Below are positions 9,539 through 16,346 of a stretch of DNA of 30,505 bases, one piece after another. The stretch is from assembly GCA_009746045.1 (NCBI GenBank), contig RPFO01000847.1, positions 1-30,505 of the forward strand, read 5' to 3'. Under the pieces are notes generated by a model. The model saw only the letters and a program-made list of their open reading frames with translations, was not told the origin of the DNA and ran no database searches. Source of the stretch: Mesostigma viride. Its lineage: Eukaryota; Streptophyta; Mesostigmatophyceae; Mesostigmatales; Mesostigmataceae. The position numbers and the translations under genes were made by a program. The stretch's first letter is position 1; each line of letters begins with the position of its first letter.

Positions 9539-10488
9539 ATGGGGCGCGTGAGGAAATCGACCGGTCACAAAAACGGGCACGGGATGAGAGGCCATTGGCT
9601 CAACACAAGTGATTGGCTGAAGAATCCTGGTAAATACGTACAGCAAAGTCCCACCGAAGTCCACAGCACCGGACGGAACATAGTGGTGGACGGTAGCAAC
9701 TATCCAATCGATATTACCTACGCCTCAAAACCGGGGAAAACAACGAGGAACGTGGTGGTAAATTACCCCGATAATTATCCGAAGACGGAGCTCCGTAAAA
9801 ACAGCGGTGAGTTGGCATTACTGGAAGTGAAAAAAAGAAACGGAGGTTTGTATTACGCCTGGTTTAATGTAAACACTGCCCGAGCAACAAGATGTCAGAT
9901 CTTGCTCTGGAAGAGGAGAAGGCAGGGATGAAGGGCATAGGCAAAGAGATTTTTTGGAGAGGCGTCGACGCGAATCGGAGAGTGTTGCAAGACCCGGTAA
10001 ACGGTAGGGTGTACTTATCCGCGGAAGGACATGTGGGGAGGAGAGCTGCTCCTAAGTATGTACCACCCAACCCTAGAGATTTTTCATATGACGATATTTG
10101 GGCGCTCATCGACAAGCACCCGGAAACATCGCACGAGTTTGACAAAGAAATTAAAGGCGTCGACGACACTCAGACTTTGAAGGACATGCTGCGGGAGAAG
10201 GGCGGTGAAATCCAAAGAAACGCGAATCTCGTGAAACACTACAAGACTTTCGGCATGGAGGTGGAGGACGACGCCGACGCTCTCGCCGTCTGGATGGAGT
10301 CCACCCCGGACAAGATCATGAGGGCGTGCACGGGGCACGGGTGCACCAACCAGCACTGCGTCCACCGGCGTCATTGCAACGTCTGGAACGCGAGGACCCG
10401 CCGGTGGTGCACGCACCCGGTGACGGGCAGGAAGCGCAAATGCGCACAGCACTCGACTCGGCGGTGTAATGCTGGCATCCGCCACTAG
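9539..10488 (+). CDS. Tandem paralogue 2: Cys/His-cluster protein, unknown function
   Basis: About 316 residues. It follows copy 1 by 44 bp and is similar along its whole length. The start is placed at the ATGGGGCGCG matching copy 1; an in-frame ATG at 9530 is possible. It shares HSTGRNIVVDGSNYPIDITY, GMKGIGKEIFWRGVDANR, DFSYDDIWALIDKHPE and the C-terminal Cys/His cluster. One base is missing near 9880, where copy 1 has CCCC and this copy has CCC, direct evidence for a run-length error or a recent deletion. Divergence between copies is concentrated in the middle, while the Cys/His cluster is almost unchanged, implying the cluster is the functional core. Its stop overlaps the convergent nuclease gene at CTAG. 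Confidence 0.7.
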
Positions 10489-10881
10489 TCGGGCGCGACC
10501 TTGGCGGAGAGACACAGGAGGCGTCTCCACAGGGGAGGGGGGGGGTCGGCAGCGACAGCCCCACGCTCTCGTGCAGTGTCACGGCTATATCGGCGATCTT
10601 GCACACGCTCAGGATGTGTTTCAGCTTGTCGAGCGTTACGTTCGCGGACCACCTGGACCTGAACAGGTGCAGCTCCTTGCTGTGGCCGGGGTATTCCTTC
10701 CCGTACGATATGAGCTGCCCCACGCCGTACATCCAGTTGCCCCATTCCTTCACCTCGACGATCCTGCCCCTCTCGTCGTCCAGGATGTCGATCTTCCCCC
10801 CTGACAAACCACCTCGCGCCTGCCCCCCGTCCTCGCGCTGTAGGCCGCCTGGACGTCCTTTTCTTTCACGGGCAGAGACAT
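10485..10881 (-). CDS. Small PD-(D/E)XK-like nuclease
   Basis: About 132 residues after two one-base corrections. The core reads GGKIDILDDERGRIVEVKEW, then a helix with GVGQLISYGKEYPGHSKELHLF. The D in KID-I-L and the VEVK supply the PD-(D/E)XK catalytic pattern, and the W...GQ...Y helix is typical of small viral restriction-endonuclease-like proteins found in NCLDVs and phages. The start is ATG at 10881 (MSLPVKEKDVQAAYSA), preceded by GGTAAATG and an A7 run (minus strand). The corrections fall in a G run near 10800 and in the 10537-10547 G-rich run. The end at 10485 shares CTAG with the converging gene. Role: DNA cleavage, repair or host-DNA degradation; which one is unknown. Confidence 0.6.
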
Positions 10882-10904
10882 TTACCACTAGACGCGGTGT
10901 TTTT

Positions 10905-12227
10905 TTACCCGTGCACGCGCCCCCCGGCTGATGGAGTGCTCCTCTTCCTAGGCCTAGTCACCCCCGAGCGGACAGGATGCCCGCGCCCCCCCGTGTACAT
11001 CGGCGTCTCCGTCCGCGTGTATATCGGCGTGAACACCCGCGTGTACCCCCTGTGCTGGACGTAGTCGTCCTCGTCGTCGCTCTCGAGCCGGTAGGCCTGC
11101 CTCTCGGCCTCCTCGGCGGCCTCCAGTCGCTCTTTGTGGGTGAGCGCGGGGGCGGCCTCTAAGGCGGCCTCGAGGGCCGCGGCGGCGGCGGCTTCGTCGT
11201 CGTCCCCACCGTACGGCATCGCCCTTCTGGCAGCCCTAGCGTTCGCCCTGTCCAGAGCTTCGGGGTCGCGGGCAAACGCGTCAGCCCTAGCGGCAGCCGC
11301 GGCGGCAGCCCTCTCGGCGACGGGTACGGCGTCAGCTGTATCTATGACATCAAAGCGGTTGTGCGCGGTCTCGAGCCTCGCAATGGCCGCCGTGTGTGAC
11401 GCGACAGCCGCAACGGCGCGCATTCTGGCGACGGCCGCTTTACGGGCTAACTCCTCGGCGATGGCTTGGGTGGCTCCGGGGTTAGCGGAGTAAGCCACGG
11501 CTCGGTCACGGGCTGCCGCACGACGCTCGAGCTCGTCCGCCTCGTGCAGGGCCCACCGGGCTTCACCCGCGCGGGCTCGAGCAGCGGTCATGGCGTCCTT
11601 GATCTCCCGCGTCTGTCCGCCCGGAGCCATCCTCTCGACCCAGGCAGCGGCCGCCTCCAGACCGTTCGCCAATCTGGCCGCCGGTCTCATGTACCACCTA
11701 TTTTCGTCGAACACCCCCCCTGCTACAGCAGAAGGCGCGGGGCGCGGGGCAGCAGTGGCGGACACGGGTCCATCAGCAGCAGCCGCAACCCGCTTGGCGT
11801 CCCCAAGGGCTTTGTTAGCGGCCTTGGCCTCCGCTTTGAGTTTCGTATACTTATTGTGCGCGATGTCGGCCGCCAATTGCCATTTATCGTGACTGCGAGC
11901 GGTTTGTGTCTCGGCCGCTCTTTTTTGATGACCTTCCGACCTTTCTCTGGCCCGGCTCGCTTTCTCCTCTAAGTCCTGGGCGCGCTGTCTAAGCGCGTCC
12001 AGGTTCGATCGCGCGGACGCCGCCAATCCAGCTGCGGGGTCCGCCGCCGCGCGGAACCCGGTCGCCCTGACCCCGTGCGCCCGCCCCCCGCGCCCAGGCG
12101 CGCCCCTCCCCCTCCCCCTCCTCCCGCCCCCGTGGTGCGGGCACGCGCTCCTGCCGCCCCAAGTATGCCACCCGCACCGGCCGCCCTTGCCCGTCAACGC
12201 ACCGCAACGATCGGACGATACCGCCAT
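10905..12227 (-). CDS. Ala-rich coiled-coil protein with N-terminal Cys/His module
   Basis: About 440 residues from ATG 12227; the upstream in-frame ATG at 12305 looks non-coding. The N-terminus has a Cys/His module (residues 7-30: CGALTGKGGRCGW, then CPHHGGG) like those of the genes at 3538 and 4535, followed by an RG-rich patch. Most of the rest is Ala/Arg/Glu-rich and helical with long coiled coils. The tail has three related segments ending in FTPIYTR, ETPMYTG and a basic end. TATAC lies 12 bp before the ATG, with a T6 run just further upstream. A DNA-packing or virion-core structural role would fit but is not shown. The strong GC bias of this gene makes alternative frames look open, so frame choice rests on the Cys/His start and coiled-coil character. 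Confidence 0.65.
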   Translation of the reverse strand: MAVSSDRCGALTGKGGRCGWHTWGGRSACPHHGGGRRGRGRGAPGRGGRAHGVRATGFRAAADPAAGLAASARSNLDALRQRAQDLEEKASRARERSEGHQKRAAETQTARSHDKWQLAADIAHNKYTKLKAEAKAANKALGDAKRVAAAADGPVSATAAPRPAPSAVAGGVFDENRWYMRPAARLANGLEAAAAWVERMAPGGQTREIKDAMTAARARAGEARWALHEADELERRAAARDRAVAYSANPGATQAIAEELARKAAVARMRAVAAVASHTAAIARLETAHNRFDVIDTADAVPVAERAAAAAAARADAFARDPEALDRANARAARRAMPYGGDDDEAAAAAALEAALEAAPALTHKERLEAAEEAERQAYRLESDDEDDYVQHRGYTRVFTPIYTRTETPMYTGGRGHPVRSGVTRPRKRSTPSAGGRVHG

Positions 12228-12406
12228 CGCGCGAAACACGTATACAAAAAAGCGCACATAATTTTGAAACGCGCGCGCACAGCAACGCTCGAACGCTCTC
12301 AACACGGCCCCGACTTGGATAGCCTTCTACCCACCAAAAAAGAGAAGACTATCCAACAAAACCCCCGCCAACACCGGCCCGTCCATCCGTCACCAGGAAA
12401 AAAAAG

Positions 12407-12511
12407 AGAAGACTATCCAAATTCCCCCCCTCTCAAACCCCGCTCGACCATCGAACAAATTTAAGACGACCTCTCCAGCCACTCTCGCCCGTTGGTCGTG
12501 GATAGCCTTCT
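12407..12511. repeat. 105-bp direct repeat, copy 1 (foldback-like ends)
   Basis: It starts with AGAAGACTATCC and ends with GGATAGCCTTCT, so its ends are inverted repeats. The interior (CCCCCCCTCT, AACCCCGC, CGACCATCGAACAAATTTAA) is closely shared with the copy at 12649-12753. Confidence 0.75.
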
Positions 12512-12555
12512 CTTGGATAGCCTTCTTTTTACCCCCCGGCCAAACTATTACTCCA

Positions 12556-12587
12556 CCTATACCCTACACCCTATACCCTATACCCCC
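12556..12587. repeat. Telomere-like (CCCTATA)n short array
   Basis: Four adjacent heptamers, CCTATA, CCCTACA, CCCTATA and CCCTATA, are followed by CCCCCT. On the other strand this is a G-rich TATAGGG array, resembling an interstitial telomeric repeat. It lies between the two 105-bp repeats. Confidence 0.6.
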
Positions 12588-12648
12588 TGAAAAATTTCCT
12601 TACGCCATAAAATACTTTTTTTTTCTATCCAAAAAGAAGACTACCAAA

Positions 12649-12753
12649 AGAAGACTATCCAAACTCCCCCCCTCTTAAACCCCGCCCGACCATCGAACAA
12701 ATTTAAGACGCCCCCTCCCGACATTCTCGACCATCGGTCGTGGATAGCCTTCT
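12649..12753. repeat. 105-bp direct repeat, copy 2 (foldback-like ends)
   Basis: It has the same length and ends as copy 1 and starts 242 bp further on. Differences are scattered substitutions, mainly in the last third, so the duplication is not very recent. Confidence 0.75.
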
Positions 12754-12868
12754 CGTCGACAAAAAAAACGGCACGCGACGAGAAACCTCTCTCGACCAAG
12801 ATCGTGGATAGACTTCTCCAAAAACACGGAGAGAAGAACATCCAACCTCTCCAGCCTCTGCCGACACC

Positions 12869-12921
12869 CGACCTGCCACGACCTGCCACGACCCGCCACG
12901 CCCGCCACGAACTGCCACGAA
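12869..12921. repeat. About five copies of a 10-bp C(T/C)GCCACGAC repeat
   Basis: Tandem decamers (CTGCCACGAC, CTGCCACGAC, CCGCCACGCC, CGCCACGAA, CTGCCACGAA) sit about 55 bp beyond the end of the next minus-strand gene. Confidence 0.7.
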
Positions 12922-12976
12922 CGCAGCTAACGACGCTCAAAGCACGCGCACGAACGAGGGGTAGCCCTCGCGAAGC

Positions 12977-14514
12977 CTAGCCAAACGAACCGTTCGTCCC
13001 GCTCCACCAGATCCCGTCCTCGACGCGCCCCCTCCACCACCCTCCAAACGGAGCAAACAGACGCGTTCCGAGGATACCGAAGTCGTTCTGTTCCAACGCC
13101 CGAAACTGGTCAAATGGTAGAGTCGCGCTCAGTCCGCGCCGTACAAGTACGCGAGACCCGACGTCTCCTCCAGCACCTGGTTCACGTTCTTGATGTACTC
13201 CGAGTTCGACGCGAGCGCCGCGTACGCGATCTCCGCCGATTTCTCCCCGACCTCCACCTCGACGTCCGCCGTCCCGATCTTCGCGGGTCTTTCCACGCGG
13301 AACCCCTCGACCCACCCGCGTTCCTCGAGGATCGTGTTCGTCGCCTGTTCCGTCGCCCCGCGGACGGCGTGGATCTGCTCGTCGGTGATGTCGCGGAGTC
13401 GCGTCGTCAGCATAAAGTCCTCTCCCATCAGTCTCCCCTCGGAGCTGTCCGCGTACGTGGGGATGTTCTGGAACACCTTGGTCTCGCTTGTCCGCGTGTG
13501 CACGTGCAAGTCCGGGTTCACGTGCGTCGCCGTGCCCAGCCTCTCCCCGTCCGCGTTCGACACCAGGTTCTCCCGCGTCCTCTCGTTCGCCGGTGGCCGC
13601 ATCACCGCCATGTGCTGGCCCATCGTGAGCGGCGTGAACAGCGCGTTCTCCTTGGGCCCCGTGTGCGAGTTCTCGATGACGGCGAACCGGCGCGCGTCGA
13701 CGCGAGTGAACGAGGGGTCCGCGTACCGCACGCCGCTCCTCTGCCCGCCGGAATCGTGGACCGCGTCCATGGTCGACAAGGGGAGAGAGCGTTCGGGGAG
13801 CACGCTCATCTGCAGGATGCCGGCGTCGTTCCTCCGCACGTTGCTCTCGTTCCCGGTCCCCGGCGGCCGGTCCTCGAGTCCGGACCGGTTGGCCCGGTTC
13901 GTCGGATCCAGAACGACGAACCGGTTCTCGAGGTGCGCCTGCTGAGGGTTGGGCTTCCGCACCATGATCTGTTCCTGGACCTGCGTCCAGTTCTTGGATA
14001 GGATGGCGGAGGGTTCGAGCATGAGGTTGTCCCGCGCCCCCCGCCGCGAACACCTCGTGCATGCCGAATATGCGGTCGGGGGCGGCGAGACCGGTCATCT
14101 CCGCGACCGTCGCCACGGGTTTCGACGTCCACGGCTCCGGTCCGGGCACTTTGGACGTCGCCCCCGCGCGGATGGGGGCCGTCGATATGTTCTCGAAGGT
14201 CGAGTAGCTGGGGACGTAGCCCCGCGGCGGGTCGGCGTGCAATTTGATCGCGGAAGTGTTGCGGCCGTACCCCATGGTCGGTTTCATCAGCGGCCCAGTG
14301 GTGTAGTCGGGAGGCTCGGCGCCGTACCCCCCTCGACTGCTGGTGAACGAGGGGAAGGCCTGGTACCCGTCAGGGAGGTCCCTGACGACGCTCCGGCGAT
14401 CGCGGGGACCGGCTGGTCCGTGGCTGTGGCGGCGTCCACGTCCGCGCGCGATTTCGGGGGCACGGGACGCATCAAGAAGCCCGAAAGGGCGACGATTGAT
14501 AGAGCGGCTAACAT
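12977..14514 (-). CDS. Membrane-anchored virion-type protein, family not recognised
   Basis: About 513 residues. The N-terminus (MLAALSIVALSGFLM) is a single signal-anchor-like helix, followed by a large soluble part. Readable segments include RDLPDGYQAFPSFTSSRGGY, GPLMKPTMGYGRNTSAIKLH, NRFVVLDPTNRANRSGLEDR, MGQHMAVMRPPANERTRENL, QIHAVRGATEQATNTILEER and a W-rich tail (FAPFGGWWRGRVEDGIWW). Four apparent base losses (near 14405, two near 14045, one near 13130) connect the segments. The last one lets the protein run past an early stop to 12977. The start has TATAC 7 bp upstream. NCLDV particles contain several such N-anchored internal-membrane proteins; I cannot assign it to one. No double-jelly-roll capsid features were seen. 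Confidence 0.65.
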
Positions 14515-14545
14515 GAATGACGTATAATAACAAACGAACTTTTAT

Positions 14546-14884
14546 TCAAATGGGTTTCTTTACGGGATCGGGGCGCAATGCGCTCGTAACGATCGGAAAT
14601 TCCAAGTACCTATCGGTGCGTTTCATGCTGTCCCAGAACATGTGCTGATACGGGGCCGTGTACCGCTCGTCGGTGGTGATCGCCCGATTCAGATTCGCCA
14701 CGTGGATGCCCCCCTTCAGTCGCATGCTCTCGACCGATGGATCTAATCTCCCTCCCAACGCCACGTACGCGCGCAACTGGTCCTCGGTCACGGGGTAATT
14801 CACGTTGTTGTCGAGCGCCGTGTCCAAGGTCCGTCCCATCTCTTCCTTGACGCCGGTCTCGGTGATGATGATCGTGGCGGACAT
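14546..14884 (-). CDS. Small hypothetical protein
   Basis: 112 residues in one clean frame, starting MSATIIITETGVKEEMGRTL and ending in VKKPI. It is mixed alpha/beta in character, with no membrane segment, Cys cluster or catalytic motif that I can see. TATAC lies 3 bp before the ATG, matching the recurrent near-start motif. It sits 31 bp upstream of the membrane-anchored virion-type gene on the same strand, so the two may be expressed at the same stage. Confidence 0.7.
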   Translation of the reverse strand: MSATIIITETGVKEEMGRTLDTALDNNVNYPVTEDQLRAYVALGGRLDPSVESMRLKGGIHVANLNRAITTDERYTAPYQHMFWDSMKRTDRYLEFPIVTSALRPDPVKKPI

Positions 14885-14900
14885 GCTGTATACATCTCCG

Positions 14901-15127
14901 TTAGAATAAATGCGGACCCAGCCCGATCCGCTCCTCGGGTCTCTGATTGAAATCGAAGGAGATCACGGGGGGAGTGGCAACGTCTTCCGCTCCATCAAAA
15001 AGTACACGCGATCGGCTTCCGGATACGGGGTGGAAGGGACGGCGCCCGGCGGCGTTCGGTCCTTCGCCCATTCGGCGCACGACAACACCGCGACGAGCAC
15101 GAGCAACGCGATCGCGGGGAGGTTCAT
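14901..15127 (-). CDS. Small signal-anchored protein
   Basis: About 75 residues if one base is restored to a C6 run near 14970. It begins MNLPAIALLVLVAVLSCAEW, a strong hydrophobic signal or anchor, then a proline-rich stretch (TPPGAVPSTPYPE) and a C-terminal part with ISFDFNQRPEERIGLG. Without the correction it would stop after 54 residues at a TGA inside the run. TATAC lies 9 bp upstream. It lies between two minus-strand genes with gaps of under 20 bp. Small anchored proteins like this are common in NCLDV virion gene clusters. Confidence 0.6.
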
Positions 15128-15144
15128 GATGCAGACGTATACTT

Positions 15145-15677
15145 CTACGCGGACACCAAAAATTCAGACCGGTTCATCCGGCTCAGGATCTCCGCCCTGG
15201 CCAACTCGCGGAGGGCCGGCGGGACGTTGTTCATGACGTAGTTTTCGACGCCTTTCGAGCTCTTCGGGAGCGGCGGACCGGAGGCCAGGACATCCTGCAA
15301 AGAGTCCTTCTCCTCCCGGCGGTACTCCTCCGGCAGCTCTCGTACGGCCGTGCACATCTTCGCGTGCACGACCCCGTCCTCGCGGAGGTGGTACCCGGCG
15401 TTGTGCCACGCCGCGTCGCGGGACAGGACGTAGATATGGTCTCTCGACGGGTCGATCTGGCCCGTGGCCATGCGTTTCCCGAGGTCGTAATGAACAAGGT
15501 GTCGGCCGCCTCCTTGTTCATCGAGTCCGATCGCTTGACGTCACATTGGGCGGGAACGGGACCCTCGTACGCCTTCCCGCAGTACCCGACGACCGAACAC
15601 CGACTCGTGTCGATGCAACACGCGTCCTTCGCGCATTGGTCGAGGTCGACGAACACCCACGCGCGGACCGTCTCCAT
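15145..15677 (-). CDS. Cys-rich N-terminus hypothetical protein
   Basis: About 177 residues with one base missing near 15477. The N-terminal part (METVRAWVFVDLDQCAKDAC, then CSVVGYCGKAYEGPVPAQC) has six Cys in about 40 residues, suggesting disulfides or metal binding. After the break the frame continues with HIYVLSRDAAWHNAGYHLRE and a helical tail (ALRELARAEILSRMNRSEFL). No family is recognised. The break coincides with GGGAAA and is of the same one-base-loss type as others in this window. Confidence 0.65.
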
Positions 15678-15722
15678 TTGTCAGGTCCGCGCAAGAAAAT
15701 TCGACGCTTCTTGCCGCGCCTC

Positions 15723-16115
15723 TCAGAACCCGTCGTCGTCCTCTAAGACCGGCGAGATGCGCGCGTCCTCGTCGGGGAGATCGTGGTCGGCGACGTACTC
15801 GGTCCAGAACTTCCTTTTGTTCTCGGCGGTCGCGGGGAGGTTCGCGTCACGGAGATAGTCGTCCGTCAGCTTCTTGGCCATCTTGAGCGCCGACTTGTAG
15901 TCCCCCCCGATCATCTTGTGGACCCGCTTGCTGAACCCGACCCAGTCCTCGATCCGGTTGTACGCGTCCCTCCCCGCCTCCATCTTGGCGATCGGGACGA
16001 TGTGTTTGCGCTTGTTCTTCGTGAGGTCCGCCGACGTGAGACCGCCGGGGGTTTTCTGGGCGACGCCGTGGTAGACTGGCGATAAGACCCCTCTCGCCGC
16101 TGCATCCTTACCCAC
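15723..16115 (-). CDS. NCLDV 'GGLTxxDLxKNKR' protein (DUF5759-like)
   Basis: The best clue is KTPGGLTSADLTKNKRKHIV followed by a KMEAGRDAY stretch, a short signature that I know from many phycodnavirus and mimivirus hypothetical proteins (DUF5759-type, function unknown). The rest is helical and basic, ending in an acidic tail (EDARISPVLEDDDGF). The start is uncertain: the span given begins at GTG 16115. The same frame stays open and coding-like upstream (ASKTRGKKWRNVGKD), with no in-frame ATG seen. The true start may be near 16183 with another base loss. Confidence 0.65.
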   Translation of the reverse strand: MGKDAAARGVLSPVYHGVAQKTPGGLTSADLTKNKRKHIVPIAKMEAGRDAYNRIEDWVGFSKRVHKMIGGDYKSALKMAKKLTDDYLRDANLPATAENKRKFWTEYVADHDLPDEDARISPVLEDDDGF

Positions 16116-16181
16116 GTTCCTCCATTTTTTTCCGCGCGTCTTGGACGCGAGCGAAAATGTGTCCGCCCCTCCCGCGAGACC

Positions 16182-16346
16182 ATGTACATCTTCTTGGCGG
16201 TCTCTCTGGGGATGACCCTGTACATGGTGTGGAGGTACGCGGTGTACGGCCCGAACCGAGCCGAGGAGTGGATGGACGAGGAGGCGGATCCGGAAGCGGC
16301 CCTCGTCTCGGACATGGACATGTCCGAGTCGTCAGGAGACGAGTAG
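16182..16346 (+). CDS. Small single-TM protein
   Basis: A 54-residue protein, MYIFLAVSLGMTLYMVWRYA at the N-terminus (one membrane helix), then an acidic tail (EEWMDEEADPEAALVSDMDM). The hydrophobic-then-acidic layout is typical of small viral membrane proteins and unlikely by chance. It converges on the DDE gene with a 15-bp overlap. Its start overlaps the probable upstream extension of the gene on the other strand, so the two starts are in competition. Confidence 0.55.
   Translation: MYIFLAVSLGMTLYMVWRYAVYGPNRAEEWMDEEADPEAALVSDMDMSESSGDE

Larger units (their letters stand above)
12317..12817. repeat. Eight copies of GGATAG(C/T/A)CTTCT in both orientations
   Basis: Forward copies lie at 12317-12328, 12500-12511, 12515-12526, 12742-12753 and 12806-12817. 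Inverted copies (AGAAGACTATCC) lie at 12343-12354, 12407-12418 and 12649-12660. Degenerate versions occur near 12635 and 12830. The 12317/12343 pair can form a 12-bp stem with one mismatch and a 14-base loop. Confidence 0.85.
12228..12976. other. Long repeat-rich intergenic region
   Basis: No convincing gene is found here. The stretch holds eight copies of a 12-base motif in both orientations, a 105-bp direct repeat, a telomere-like heptamer array, pyrimidine-rich runs and a 10-bp tandem repeat close to its right end. It is the only non-coding region above 300 bp outside the retrotransposon. It separates the minus-strand coiled-coil gene from the minus-strand virion-protein gene, so it is not merely a divergent promoter. 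A replication origin, a recombination site or a nest of small foldback elements are the main possibilities. Confidence 0.6.

Noticed and set aside
10905-12227. Plus-strand frames opposite the coiled-coil gene (about 100-170 codons)
   Set aside because: They arise from the strong GC periodicity of the Ala-rich gene. They lack domains, and the minus strand has a Cys/His N-terminus, a TATAC motif and a heptad-rich body.
12301-12976. CRISPR array or tRNA gene in the repeat region
   Set aside because: Repeats are in both orientations with irregular spacing and no unique spacers, and no cloverleaf sequence was seen.
12977-14514. Major capsid protein
   Set aside because: The N-terminal membrane anchor and the readable segments do not show the double-jelly-roll capsid pattern, and the length is uncertain.
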